Position numbers and translations under genes: made by a program. Below the pieces are notes generated by a model. The model made no database searches. It was given only the letters and a program-made list of their open reading frames with translations, and was not told the origin of the DNA. Shown piece after piece: positions 50,390 through 60,233 of a stretch of DNA of 64,000 nucleotides (the stretch's first letter is position 1; each line of letters starts with the position of its first letter). Source of the stretch: an uncultured Winogradskyella sp. (GTDB lineage: Bacteria; Bacteroidota; Bacteroidia; Flavobacteriales; Flavobacteriaceae); contig NZ_CANMCZ010000003.1 of NCBI RefSeq assembly GCF_947496485.1, positions 434,001 through 498,000 of the forward strand. Direction: 5' to 3'.

Positions 50390-51339
50390 TCAAAATTAAA
50401 ATGTGGATATTTTTTACACAAGTCTTTAATATGAGATTGAAGTTTGGTTATAAACTTTTGATGTGCTTCTGATTTCGTATTAAAGGGCTTGTGTTTTAAA
50501 CCTTTTTGAGCAGTATCTACATCTTGCATAGTAGATTCAATTTCATCAGAAACCCAAACACTCTTAAACTTTTCCCAGATATAATCAATTGCAATTTGGT
50601 TAGGATGAATCATATCCTGAGTGTAGAAACGATAATCACGTAATTCATCCATCATAATCTCATAAGATGGAAAATAATAGTGTTGCTTTCTAGGCTCAAT
50701 GACATTATGAATTGCCGAAATTAAGTGCGATTTACTTTGCGTATTTTCTACAAAACCATCTTTGATATGACGAACAGGAGATACTGTAAATAAAAAATTT
50801 GCTTTAGGATTAATACTTCTTACTAAACTAATTATAGCATCTAGTGATTCTGTAATCTGATCAACTGAAAGCAACTCTTTTGCAAACTGTTTTTGAGGTA
50901 ATTTATGGCAATTAGCCACTATAGTGTCTGAAGTGACATGTCTATAAACCCAACTCGTTCCTAATGTGATAACGATATGACTTGTGTTGGCAAGTTGTCG
51001 ATGAATTTCGTCAATTTGAGTGTTTAATCTGCTCAACAATTCTTCTTTAGAAGCACTATTTAATTTTGAATGTGCATCGAAGCAACACCATTGTTCGTTC
51101 TGAAAGTATAAGTCTTGCTCTGAGTAATAGTCTTTGTTTATTGAACGTGTTATTAGTTTTTCTATCGCTAAAGGGTGAAATAAAATACCAAAAGGGTTTA
51201 CTATAGATTGAAACTTGAAATATTCAAATTTTTCTCCAATATTCTCCGAAAAACATGAACCAATAAGCAATAGCTTAGAGTCATAATTTATTTGATTATG
51301 AAGTTGTCTAGTTAGTGGTATTTGTGTTTGAAGTTTCAT
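50386..51339 (-). CDS. GSCFA domain-containing protein
   Basis: A 317-residue protein. LLIGSCFSENIGEKFEYFKF (Gly-Ser-Cys-Phe near residue 27) names the family, with ITLGTSWVY, FTVSPVRHIKDGF and MIHPNQIAIDYIWEKF marking the SGNH-like hydrolase blocks. GSCFA proteins are widespread in Bacteroidota and are thought to act on cell-surface polysaccharides; this is not established. It lies 35 nt after alaS with a REP-like repeat between. Confidence 0.9.
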   Translation of the reverse strand: MKLQTQIPLTRQLHNQINYDSKLLLIGSCFSENIGEKFEYFKFQSIVNPFGILFHPLAIEKLITRSINKDYYSEQDLYFQNEQWCCFDAHSKLNSASKEELLSRLNTQIDEIHRQLANTSHIVITLGTSWVYRHVTSDTIVANCHKLPQKQFAKELLSVDQITESLDAIISLVRSINPKANFLFTVSPVRHIKDGFVENTQSKSHLISAIHNVIEPRKQHYYFPSYEIMMDELRDYRFYTQDMIHPNQIAIDYIWEKFKSVWVSDEIESTMQDVDTAQKGLKHKPFNTKSEAHQKFITKLQSHIKDLCKKYPHFNFD

Positions 51340-51343
51340 ATAT

Positions 51344-51376
51344 GAGACCCTGAAACAAGTTCAGGATGACAAAACT
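51344..51376 (+). repeat. REP-like palindromic repeat, copy 3
   Basis: CCTGAA (51349-51354), loop ACAAG, TTCAGG (51360-51365), with flanks GAGA and ATGACAAAACT. Identical in flanks to copy 1, with two stem base pairs exchanged. It lies between alaS and the GSCFA gene and touches the alaS stop codon. Confidence 0.82.
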
Positions 51377-53990
51377 ATTCTATATAATTTCTTGCAGCTT
51401 TCAATGCTGTATCAATACCAGCAGGATTTTTACCACCAGCAGTAGCAAAGAACGGTTGTCCTCCACCTCCACCTTGGATGTGTTTACCGAGTTCTCTTAC
51501 AACAGTACCAGCATTTAAATCTTTGCTAGCAACTAATTCTTTAGAAATATAACAAGATAGTATTGCTTTTCCGTTATTCTCAGCACCAAATAACAAGAAC
51601 AGGTTATCAAACTGACTTCCTAATTCAAAACAAATATCTCTAATACCAGACGCATCTAAATCTAATTTTTTAGCTAAGAATTGAATTCCATTTATTTCGG
51701 TAAGCTCATTTTTAAGCTCACCTTTAATGTTCTTTGCTTTATCTTTTAATAGGTTTTCTATCTGTTTCTTTAAATCGGCATTTTCAGCTTGTAAATTCTG
51801 TAAAGCTTTTACAGGTTCTTTAGCATTATTCAACAAATCTTTCATTTCAAAATAAGCTCTGTTATGTTCGAAATAGAAATCTTTAACTGCATCGTTAGTA
51901 ATTGCTTCTATTCTTCTAATGCCTGAGGCAACAGCACTCTCAGAAGTAATTTTGAAATGCCAAATATCACTTGTATTTTTTACATGTGTTCCACCACACA
52001 GTTCAATAGACTGACCAAAACGAATGGTACGAACATCATCACCATATTTTTCACCAAATAGCGACATTGCTCCATCTGCAATAGCCTGTTCTTTAGGTAC
52101 ACTTCTATTTTCTTCTAATGGTAATTTACCTTCAATACGTGCATTTACAAAGTTTTCTACATCTCTCAGTTCTTCAACGGTAAGTTTAGAAAAATGTGAG
52201 AAATCGAAACGCAAATGCTTAGAATGTACTGCTGATCCTTTTTGCTCAACATGATCTCCTAAAACCTCACGCAAAGCCTGATGCAATAGATGCGTTGCTG
52301 TATGGTTACATTCAGTTCTATAACGTTGTTCAGAATCCACAACTGCTTTTAAAACTTCATTTTTATGTTTTGGTAAATTTTTAGCAAAATGAATAATAAG
52401 GTTGTTTTCCTTTTTGGTATCTAAAATATAAACCACATCTCCATGTTCATCTTCTAAATAACCTTTGTCACCCACTTGTCCACCTCCTTCAGGATAAAAT
52501 GGTGTAATGTTAAACACCAATTGATACATTTCACCATCTTTTTTTGAGGTTACTTTTCTGTATCGTGTTATTTTTACATGTGCTTCTAAAGTATCATAAC
52601 CAATAAACTCTTCAACCTCGTCATGATGTAATATGGTCCAATCATCAGATTTTAGTTCTGACGCTTCTCTACCTCTATCTTGTTGCTCTTTTAACGCGTT
52701 ATTAAATTCTTCTGCATTATAAGTAAATCCTTTTTCACGAAGAATCAGATCTGTTAAATCTTCAGGGAAACCATAAGTATCCTTAAGTTCAAAAACTTTA
52801 GAACCAGAAATTTCTTTTGTTTTTGAGTTCTTAACTATATCATCTAAAAGCACCAGTCCTTGATCTAAAGTTCTCAAAAAAGAACTTTCTTCTTCTTTAA
52901 TTACATTTTCAATTAACTGTTTTTGAAATTTCAATTCTGGGAAAGCCTTTCCCATCTTTTTAGTTAAAGTATCAACCAAACGATAAATAAATGGCTCCTT
53001 CTTATCTAAGAATGTAAAACCATAACGTACAGCACGTCTAAGAATACGACGTATTACATAACCTGCACCATTATTACTTGGTAGTTGACCATCTGCAATA
53101 GAAAACGCAACCGCTCTCACATGGTCAGAAATCACTCGAATCGCGACATCTACCTTTTCATCCTTGCCATAATCTTTATCTACAATAGTTTCAATCTCTC
53201 TGATAATAGGAGTAAAAACATCGGTATCATAATTAGATTGTACTCCTTGTAAAACCATACAAAGACGCTCAAAGCCCATTCCTGTATCGATATGCTTTTC
53301 TGGTAAAACCTCTAATGATTTATCTGCTTTACGATTGTATTGCATAAAAACAAGATTCCAGATTTCTACTACCTGAGGATGATCCATATTCACTAGAGAT
53401 TTTCCATCTACTTTGGCTTTTTCTTCAGAAGAGCGAATATCAACATGAATCTCGCTACAAGGTCCACAAGGACCTTGCTCACCCATTTCCCAAAAGTTAT
53501 CCTTTTTATTTCCTTTTAAAATTCTATTCTCAGAAATATATTGCTTCCAAATATCGTAAGCTTCTGTATCCATTTTTAGATTATCCGCATCATCACTTCC
53601 TTCAAAAACCGTTACATAGAGCATATCCTTATCTATTCCGTAAACTTCGGTCAATAGTTCCCAAGCCCAAGCAATAGCTTCTTTTTTAAAATAATCTCCA
53701 AAACTCCAATTACCCAACATTTCAAACAATGTGTGATGATACGTATCATAACCTACTTCCTCTAAATCATTATGTTTACCTGAAACACGTAAACATTTCT
53801 GGGAGTCTGCAATTCTATTTTTCTTAGGCTCAGCGTTGCTCAAAAAGTACTCTTTAAAAGGTGCCATACCAGAGTTTACAAACATTAATGTAGGATCGTC
53901 TTTTAAAACCATTGGAGCTGAAGGCACAATGAGATGCTTTTTACCTTCAAAGAAATTTAAAAATTTAGCGCGAATATCTTGAGACTTCAT
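51375..53990 (-). CDS. alaS: Alanyl-tRNA synthetase
   Basis: An 871-residue class II synthetase. Catalytic domain from [33 protein letters not shown] through [12 protein letters not shown] and NLVFMQYNR; tRNA-recognition helices follow. The editing domain has HTATHLLH near residue 560 and CGGTH near 665. The C-terminal C-Ala part ends [17 protein letters not shown]. All expected domains are present. It charges tRNA-Ala and clears Ser/Gly mischarges. The gene is divergent from the M23 operon. Confidence 0.98.
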   Translation of the reverse strand: MKSQDIRAKFLNFFEGKKHLIVPSAPMVLKDDPTLMFVNSGMAPFKEYFLSNAEPKKNRIADSQKCLRVSGKHNDLEEVGYDTYHHTLFEMLGNWSFGDYFKKEAIAWAWELLTEVYGIDKDMLYVTVFEGSDDADNLKMDTEAYDIWKQYISENRILKGNKKDNFWEMGEQGPCGPCSEIHVDIRSSEEKAKVDGKSLVNMDHPQVVEIWNLVFMQYNRKADKSLEVLPEKHIDTGMGFERLCMVLQGVQSNYDTDVFTPIIREIETIVDKDYGKDEKVDVAIRVISDHVRAVAFSIADGQLPSNNGAGYVIRRILRRAVRYGFTFLDKKEPFIYRLVDTLTKKMGKAFPELKFQKQLIENVIKEEESSFLRTLDQGLVLLDDIVKNSKTKEISGSKVFELKDTYGFPEDLTDLILREKGFTYNAEEFNNALKEQQDRGREASELKSDDWTILHHDEVEEFIGYDTLEAHVKITRYRKVTSKKDGEMYQLVFNITPFYPEGGGQVGDKGYLEDEHGDVVYILDTKKENNLIIHFAKNLPKHKNEVLKAVVDSEQRYRTECNHTATHLLHQALREVLGDHVEQKGSAVHSKHLRFDFSHFSKLTVEELRDVENFVNARIEGKLPLEENRSVPKEQAIADGAMSLFGEKYGDDVRTIRFGQSIELCGGTHVKNTSDIWHFKITSESAVASGIRRIEAITNDAVKDFYFEHNRAYFEMKDLLNNAKEPVKALQNLQAENADLKKQIENLLKDKAKNIKGELKNELTEINGIQFLAKKLDLDASGIRDICFELGSQFDNLFLLFGAENNGKAILSCYISKELVASKDLNAGTVVRELGKHIQGGGGGQPFFATAGGKNPAGIDTALKAARNYIE

Positions 53991-54118
53991 ATACTGAAAT
54001 TATAGCTTGTTCCGTTTTAATTACCACAATTGCAAAACAATCTTTATATTTGAAAGTTGCACAATTATTTTGAGCATGCCAAGTGCTTATTAGCTGCAAA
54101 AATAGTATAAATTAAAAC

Positions 54119-55090
54119 ATGGCTAAGGTAAAATATTATTATGATTCTGAAACGCTTTCTTACCGCAAGATAAAGCGTAAGAAATCAACAACATTAAAAT
54201 ATGCAACCGTATTTTTAACTGCTGCCGCACTCTTTGGATTTTTATGTTTTTTCATTGCAAGTCAATATATTGAATCTCCTAAAGAGCGCCAAATGGCAAG
54301 AGAGTTGCAAAACATGGAGTTACAATATGAGCTTATAAACAAACGCATGGATGATGCAATAGCTGCACTAGAAAATGTTGAAGAGCGCGACAATGCTATA
54401 TATAGACTTTATTTTGAAGCTAACCCAATTCCAGAAGAACAAAGACGGGCTGGTTTTGGTGGTATTAATCGCTATAAGAAGTATGAAGGTTTTGATAATT
54501 CTCAATTAATAGCTGAAACTAATAAACGCATAGATATTTTAGAAAAAGCTATAGTAGTGCAATCTAAATCCTTAGACGAAATTGCAAAGTTGGCTGAAGA
54601 CAAAGAGAAATTTTTAGAAGCCATACCAGCAATACAGCCCATAAATAATATGAATTTAACACGTATGGCATCTGGTTATGGCTACAGAACCGATCCATTT
54701 ACTAAAATTAGAAAATTTCATTTTGGTATGGATTTTACCGCACCACGTGGCACTCCAATTTATGCGTCTGGTGATGGTGTGATAAAACGTGCTGACAATG
54801 GTTCTACAGGATATGGTAATCATATCCGTATAGATCATGGTTATGGCTACATTTCACTTTATGCACATTTGTATAAATACAATGTAAAAGTTAATCAACG
54901 TGTAAAACGTGGAGATCTAATAGGTTATGTTGGGAGCACAGGTCGTTCTGAAGCTCCACACTTACATTACGAAATCTTTAAAGATGGAGAACGTATTAAT
55001 CCTATTAATTTTTACTATGGAAATTTATCAGCAGAAGAGTTTGATAAACTGTTGAAGAAAGCGTCATTAGAAAACCAATCCCTCGATTAA
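54119..55090 (+). CDS. M23 family metallopeptidase, membrane-anchored
   Basis: A 323-residue protein with one transmembrane helix (about 27-49, YATVFLTAAALFGFLCFFIA), then a coiled coil and a LytM/M23 domain (about 190-300). The zinc ligands are in FHFGMDFTAPRG and HLHYEIF, with SLYAHL carrying another conserved His. All expected motifs are present, so it is probably an active peptidoglycan endopeptidase. It is first in an operon with a MerR-type gene, lemA and two TPM genes. A TATATTTG at 54045-54052 may be its -7 element. Confidence 0.93.
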   Translation: MAKVKYYYDSETLSYRKIKRKKSTTLKYATVFLTAAALFGFLCFFIASQYIESPKERQMARELQNMELQYELINKRMDDAIAALENVEERDNAIYRLYFEANPIPEEQRRAGFGGINRYKKYEGFDNSQLIAETNKRIDILEKAIVVQSKSLDEIAKLAEDKEKFLEAIPAIQPINNMNLTRMASGYGYRTDPFTKIRKFHFGMDFTAPRGTPIYASGDGVIKRADNGSTGYGNHIRIDHGYGYISLYAHLYKYNVKVNQRVKRGDLIGYVGSTGRSEAPHLHYEIFKDGERINPINFYYGNLSAEEFDKLLKKASLENQSLD

Positions 55091-55091
55091 G

Positions 55092-55421
55092 ATGCATATA
55101 GAATTGCCAGAAAAACGTTATTATGGTATTGGTGAAGTCGCCAAAGCCTTCAATGTAAATGCATCTTTAATTCGTTTTTGGGAAAAAGAATTCGATGTTA
55201 TAAAGCCAAAAAAAAATGCAAAAGGCAATCGTAAGTTTACGCCAGAAGACATTAAAAATTTAAAGTTCATTTATCATCTTGTTAAAGAACGTGGTTTTAC
55301 ACTTGAGGGAGCCAAGACCCACCTCAAAGAAGAAAAGAAACAGGCTTTAGAAAAATACGAAATCATAGAAAAGCTTGAAGATATAAAAGCACAACTAGTT
55401 AAAATAAAAACTCAACTTTAA
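55092..55421 (+). CDS. MerR family regulator
   Basis: A 109-residue protein. The helix-turn-helix and wing are clear: YYGIGEVAKAFNVNASLIRFWEKEFDVIKPKKNAKGNRKF (residues 9-48) and then a helical DIKNLKFIYHLVKERGFTLEGAKTHL. A short coiled coil ends it. No sensory domain is present, as in other short MerR proteins beside M23 peptidase genes. The gene starts 1 nt after the M23 stop. Confidence 0.92.
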   Translation: MHIELPEKRYYGIGEVAKAFNVNASLIRFWEKEFDVIKPKKNAKGNRKFTPEDIKNLKFIYHLVKERGFTLEGAKTHLKEEKKQALEKYEIIEKLEDIKAQLVKIKTQL

Positions 55422-55433
55422 AACTAAACAATC

Positions 55434-56033
55434 ATGAAAAAATGGCTCATCCCTTTAATTATAATTGGACTATTAGCTTTAGTTATCTATAACTGGGCTG
55501 TAGGATTTAATAATACCGCTGTAGAATACGAAGCTGATGCTAAAACGGCTTGGTCTAATGTAGAAAGTTCATACCAGAGGAGAAGTGACCTTATCGGGAA
55601 TTTAATTAAAACGGTGCAAGGAGCTGCAGACTTTGAGAGAACTACCTTAAGAGAAGTTATTGAAGCTAGAGCAAAAGCTACTTCAACAAACATTGATGTT
55701 AGTAATTTAACAGCTGAAAACATGGCTCAATTTCAACAAGCGCAAAGCGGTTTAAGTGGAGCATTATCTAAATTATTAGTTTCTGTTGAACGTTATCCAG
55801 AGTTAAAGGCTAATCAAAATTTTCTAGAATTACAAAGTCAGCTTGAGGGTACAGAAAATCGAATTAACATAGCAAGAGATCGCTATAATGAAAAGGTTAA
55901 TATTTACGATATACATACTACCAAATTCCCAGGAAAACTTCTTGCTGGTTGGTTTGGGTTTGAAGAAATGCCAAGATACAAAGCTGATCCAGGAAGTGAA
56001 AATGCTCCAGATGTAGAATTCGAGTTTAAATAG
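55434..56033 (+). CDS. lemA: LemA family protein
   Basis: A 199-residue protein with one N-terminal transmembrane helix (WLIPLIIIGLLALVIY) and the helical LemA body: AKTAWSNVESSYQRRSDLIGNLI, LSKLLVSVERYPELKANQNF, ENRINIARDRYNEKVNIYDI. It is membrane-linked and has no proven enzymatic role. In many genomes LemA is next to TPM proteins, as here. Confidence 0.94.
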   Translation: MKKWLIPLIIIGLLALVIYNWAVGFNNTAVEYEADAKTAWSNVESSYQRRSDLIGNLIKTVQGAADFERTTLREVIEARAKATSTNIDVSNLTAENMAQFQQAQSGLSGALSKLLVSVERYPELKANQNFLELQSQLEGTENRINIARDRYNEKVNIYDIHTTKFPGKLLAGWFGFEEMPRYKADPGSENAPDVEFEFK

Positions 56034-56041
56034 AATTTACC

Positions 56042-56479
56042 ATGCCATATATTGAAGATTTCCTAACTGCAAACCAAGAAGAGGAAATCGTTGAAGCAAT
56101 ACGTGTTGCAGAGTGTGATACCTCTGGCGAAATTCGTGTGCATATTGAACAACGTTGTGATATCGATGTTTACGAGCGTGCGCAAGATGTTTTTCATATT
56201 CTTAAAATGGATAACACCAAGCAAAAAAATGGTGTGCTATTATATGTAGCCGTTGATAATAAAGCCTTCGTTATAATTGGTGATCATGGTATAAACAATG
56301 CTGTGGATGCTAATTTCTGGAATTCTACACGAGATAAAATTGCTTCACAATTTAAGTCTAGTAATTTTAAGCAAGGTATTATAGATGGTGTAAAAGAAGC
56401 AGGCAAAGTACTTGCTGAATATTTTCCTTGGGAGCATGGTGATAGTGATGAATTAGATAATACAATCTCAAAGGGCTAA
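56042..56479 (+). CDS. TPM domain protein (short form)
   Basis: A 145-residue protein consisting of one TPM (DUF477) domain: ANQEEEIVEAIRVAECDTSGEIRVHIE, NGVLLYVAVDNKAFVIIGDHGIN, and a helical end. It has neither signal peptide nor membrane anchor, unlike the next gene. The two overlap by one base and flank LemA as a usual trio. The function is not known; TPM proteins have been tied to photosystem repair and to envelope integrity in other organisms. Confidence 0.9.
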   Translation: MPYIEDFLTANQEEEIVEAIRVAECDTSGEIRVHIEQRCDIDVYERAQDVFHILKMDNTKQKNGVLLYVAVDNKAFVIIGDHGINNAVDANFWNSTRDKIASQFKSSNFKQGIIDGVKEAGKVLAEYFPWEHGDSDELDNTISKG

Positions 56480-57309
56480 TGCAAAAACTAAAGCGTTTTA
56501 TTTTTAAGTTTATCTTCCTGCTTTGTTTTGGATGTTCTTTTATTGCTGTTGCACAATACGATATTCCTCCTGCACCTGAATTTCAAACTAGTGTTTATGA
56601 CGAGATTGGTTTATTAACACCTTCTCAGAAAAGTAATTTAGAACAAAAATTAATTCGCTATTCAGATACCACCTCAACTCAAATTGTTATAGCAACCATT
56701 AGCTCTACTAATGGAGAATATATTAACTATCTGGGAGCACAATGGGCTGAAAAATGGGGTATTGGAGATGCAGAAAAAGACAACGGTATTTTTATTCTTC
56801 TTGCAAAAGATGATCGTAAAATAGGCATTAACACTGGTAAAGGCGTAGAACACTTGCTAACTGATGCTATGAGTAAAAGAATTATTGAGCGAGATATTAT
56901 TCCTTATTTTAAGCAAAATGATTATTATGGAGGACTCAATAGAGCAACAGATGCTATTTTCGAAGTCATGAATGGTGAATACCAGGGTACAAGAGAAAAT
57001 GATGTACGCTTTCCGTTTGAAATTTTCATTTTTCTATTTATCATTTTTGTCATTTTTATTATCGCTATTTCTAAAAGCCGTGGTGGTGGAAGAGGTGGTA
57101 ATCGAGGCAATCGCAATAATGACGATGCAAGAAGTATTCTTGAAGCTATAATACTAAGCAATATGGGCCGCGGAAGCTACTCTAGAGGGTCATCATCTGG
57201 CGGTGGTTTTGGCGGAGGCTTTGGAGGTAGCTCTTCTGGCGGAGGCGGCTTTGGTGGTGGCTTCGGAGGCGGAAGTTTTGGAGGTGGAGGCGCTTCAGGT
57301 GGGTGGTGA
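56479..57309 (+). CDS. TPM domain protein with Gly-rich tail
   Basis: A 276-residue protein with a signal peptide (IFLLCFGCSFIAVAQ), a TPM domain (residues about 35-165: VYDEIGLLTPSQKSNLEQKL, QIVIATI, NGIFILLAKDDRKIGINTGKG), a transmembrane helix (about 178-196, FIFLFIIFVIFIIAI) and a very glycine/serine-rich C-terminus (repeats of GGGFGGG). The Gly-rich tail after the helix is a usual part of this type. It ends the operon, convergent with the barrel gene. Confidence 0.92.
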   Translation: MQKLKRFIFKFIFLLCFGCSFIAVAQYDIPPAPEFQTSVYDEIGLLTPSQKSNLEQKLIRYSDTTSTQIVIATISSTNGEYINYLGAQWAEKWGIGDAEKDNGIFILLAKDDRKIGINTGKGVEHLLTDAMSKRIIERDIIPYFKQNDYYGGLNRATDAIFEVMNGEYQGTRENDVRFPFEIFIFLFIIFVIFIIAISKSRGGGRGGNRGNRNNDDARSILEAIILSNMGRGSYSRGSSSGGGFGGGFGGSSSGGGGFGGGFGGGSFGGGGASGGW

Positions 57310-57365
57310 TAATCGGTTTGAATTAGCCGTCTAAGCATTAAGTACGCTTATATAGTATAAATCAC

Positions 57366-60146
57366 CTAATCAAAAAAGAAAAAATCATCATCATTCGTTT
57401 CTCCTTTAGAGCCTAAACTGTTAAACTTGTAACTAAAGCTTAGCATAAAATATTGTCTCAAAACTGTACTCTGCGAATCTTCTATATAGTCTTGCGTAGC
57501 AATACGTCTGGCATTTGTATTTTGATTCAGTAAATCATATACCTTCAGTGTTATTATCCCTTTATCTTTAAGTATTGTGTAAGCCAATGTAGAGTTCCAA
57601 AACCAAGCACTCTTTTGAAAACCATCTGCCACATTAGGATTATAATTAAAACTGATATCGTTTCTCCACTCTAATTCTTTGGGTAAAAAAGTCGCAGTTC
57701 TTAAACCCGCATCATGACTGGTAAACGCTCTATTTTCAAACGCAGCAATATTGTAAGCATTATTAGTAAAATTGAGCTGGTAATAAGGCTTAAACTCCAT
57801 CACTTTATCCCAAATAAAATCTATACCAAACCTTGGTGATATTGTTTTCACCTGACTCGCATATTTTATATCATTATTAAAATTAATTCGCTCAGAGAAA
57901 TTATAACGAGCTCTTATTCTAAACTTGATACTCCTCAAGGTATCTAGTTTTATGTCCTTATCGTAATTACCCGAAATTCCATAGCTGTAATTCCCATTCA
58001 CATTTTCGTATGTTGTAGTTCTTCTTAGGGTCTCAGGATCAACAACCGTTTTAGAAATCACTTGATCATTAGTAAAATTAGCATTGACATTAGCATAAAA
58101 TCCAGAACGTTTTTGCCAATCAAAAGCATTATAACCTGAATACATACTATGTCTATTAGAAGGCCCTAAATTAGGATTACCAATAATTATATTTAAAGGA
58201 TTAGATACATCTGTAAATGCCTGTAATTGTCTAAGCGCTGGTGGATTATTTGTAAGGTTATAACCCAAGTATACAGAGGATTTTGGACTAAATCTGTAAT
58301 TAAGATTATAACGTGCTTGAATATTTTTAAAATTTCGTTCTACATTAAATTCTGAACGCAGAAGATCTTCATTTTTTAGCACTCTCATGTTATAACCAAT
58401 TCTTAACCATGTAGACCACTTTTCACCTCTATATGTTAAACCAACTTCTGGGACATTCTGCCTGTCGCTATATTTAAAGTCAGTACTTAGTTCTGAATTG
58501 AAATCAGTAAAATCTTGAGTAATTTCATTAAAGTCAAAAGTTGATTGAGTGTTTTTATCTTTATCAAGAATATTTATGTACCGTAAATCCATAAAAAACT
58601 TTTTTGCTATTATGGGCAACCTATATCGTAATTCTGTTGTGATTCCATAGCTATTATTTTCACCATCCGTAAATTGATTCCTAATAATGGTTTCTGAGTT
58701 ATCTCCAAAAATCTCAGTATTAGAATTTATAAAATCATCACTATTTTGCTTGCTAACTCTGTTATCCATTCTAAATCGCAAATACGCTCCTTTACTACCA
58801 AATCGCTTTGTTATTTGTATTTCATTAGTGAATTCACTAGCAGTACTCTCTACATTAGAATTGACGTCAGATTCATTAGTAAGTACCAAATCTTCATCTA
58901 AAGTTTCGTCAGTACTAGAGTATAAAGTTTTAGATCTTGAGAAGTTAAATCCTGGTTCTATAGTAATTTGAAAAGTGGTATCTGTTTCTATTTCAAATTC
59001 TACATTAAAACTATGACTATCAGTATCACTTTGCGACGTTGAACTTGAATTACTAAAAAAGCGCGAATCTGCCAAAATAGTTTCGCGTTGTGATGAAGAC
59101 TCATTTTCAGAATTACTAGAAGAATAGAAGTAGTCTGAAACTATTTCGGTGCCCTTACCTATTTCATCTACAAAGTTTACACCTGCATTTTGCGATGTAG
59201 TTATACCTTGTCCGCCACCAAATGATCGACCACCAACAGAAAAAGATCCGCTACTATTAAAGGATATCCCTCCACCATTTCCGAACATCTTAGAAATTTC
59301 CCCAAAACTGAAACCTGGTGAATTAGTATTATTACCACCTGTGAGTACACTTATTCTTCTATCATTATCAAAGAGATTAATCATACCAGCAAATTCATAA
59401 CGCTTATCTGTACCAGCGCCAACAGATGCCCGACCAAATATGCCTTTATTATTTTCTTCCTTAATAGTAAGATTGATAGTCTTATTTTCTTTATCACCTT
59501 CATCGCCTGTAAAAGCCTCAGCTTTAGTTTTCGTATCAACAACCTGAATTTTCTCAATAATATCTTTGGTCAAATTCTTAGTAGTAATGGTAGGATCGTC
59601 TCCAAAAAATGGTTTTCCGTTTACTAGGATTTTATTAACTTCCTTTCCATTGACTGTAATCTTTCCTTCATCGTCTACTTCTACGCCTGGTAACTGTTTG
59701 AGTAAATCTTCTACTGTAGCATCCTTTCTAGTTTTATAAGATTTTACGTTAAACTCAAGGGTATCTTTCTTTATGGTAATTGGCGCTGTAGATTTTACCA
59801 AAACTTCATCGAGCTGATTATCTAATTGCATTTTAATTATACTCAAATCAATTTTTTCTCTATCGATTGCTAATTGCTTCAAATACGTTTTGTAACCTAC
59901 ATAAGAAACATAAAAGTTTAATTTTTTATCATATGTAGAACTTTGGAGTTTAAACTTTCCTTCTTTATCAGAAATTGTATAAGATACTACTGTACTATCC
60001 TTTATACGCTCTAAGTATATTGTTGCAGACTCAATTGGGTTATTGCTATCTTCTGCGATAAGTGTTCCTGTAATTTCAAATGATTTTTCTTGAGAGAATG
60101 AATGGATTACAAAGAGTAGTGCAAAAACTATAAACAGTTTTTTCAT
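57366..60146 (-). CDS. TonB-type outer-membrane beta-barrel protein
   Basis: A 926-residue protein with a signal peptide (FALLFVIHSFSQ). A carboxypeptidase-like regulatory domain (residues 20-110: GTLIAEDSNNPIESATIYL) and a plug-like domain (VEDLLKQLPGVEVDDEG, ILVNGKPFFGDDP) are followed by about 650 residues of barrel strands ending in FMLSFSYKFN-type strands. It matches outer-membrane beta-barrel family 3 (OMP_b-brl_3), related to SusC/TonB receptors, without a typical TonB-box call. Ligand unknown. TATTTTTG (60173-60180) is a likely -7 element on the minus strand. Confidence 0.9.
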   Translation of the reverse strand: MKKLFIVFALLFVIHSFSQEKSFEITGTLIAEDSNNPIESATIYLERIKDSTVVSYTISDKEGKFKLQSSTYDKKLNFYVSYVGYKTYLKQLAIDREKIDLSIIKMQLDNQLDEVLVKSTAPITIKKDTLEFNVKSYKTRKDATVEDLLKQLPGVEVDDEGKITVNGKEVNKILVNGKPFFGDDPTITTKNLTKDIIEKIQVVDTKTKAEAFTGDEGDKENKTINLTIKEENNKGIFGRASVGAGTDKRYEFAGMINLFDNDRRISVLTGGNNTNSPGFSFGEISKMFGNGGGISFNSSGSFSVGGRSFGGGQGITTSQNAGVNFVDEIGKGTEIVSDYFYSSSNSENESSSQRETILADSRFFSNSSSTSQSDTDSHSFNVEFEIETDTTFQITIEPGFNFSRSKTLYSSTDETLDEDLVLTNESDVNSNVESTASEFTNEIQITKRFGSKGAYLRFRMDNRVSKQNSDDFINSNTEIFGDNSETIIRNQFTDGENNSYGITTELRYRLPIIAKKFFMDLRYINILDKDKNTQSTFDFNEITQDFTDFNSELSTDFKYSDRQNVPEVGLTYRGEKWSTWLRIGYNMRVLKNEDLLRSEFNVERNFKNIQARYNLNYRFSPKSSVYLGYNLTNNPPALRQLQAFTDVSNPLNIIIGNPNLGPSNRHSMYSGYNAFDWQKRSGFYANVNANFTNDQVISKTVVDPETLRRTTTYENVNGNYSYGISGNYDKDIKLDTLRSIKFRIRARYNFSERINFNNDIKYASQVKTISPRFGIDFIWDKVMEFKPYYQLNFTNNAYNIAAFENRAFTSHDAGLRTATFLPKELEWRNDISFNYNPNVADGFQKSAWFWNSTLAYTILKDKGIITLKVYDLLNQNTNARRIATQDYIEDSQSTVLRQYFMLSFSYKFNSLGSKGETNDDDFFFFD

Positions 60147-60172
60147 GATGGTTGATTGATGAATAGCGTTTT

Positions 60173-60180
60173 CAAAAATA
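60173..60180 (-). promoter_or_regulatory. Putative -7 element of the barrel gene
   Basis: TATTTTTG on the minus strand matches TAnnTTTG, ending 26 nt before the start codon at 60146. No TTG at -33 spacing was noted. Confidence 0.35.
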
Positions 60181-60233
60181 GAAACGTAAGAAAAGAATAA
60201 TTCGTATGAAAATTCTTAAAAGCATTATAAAAT

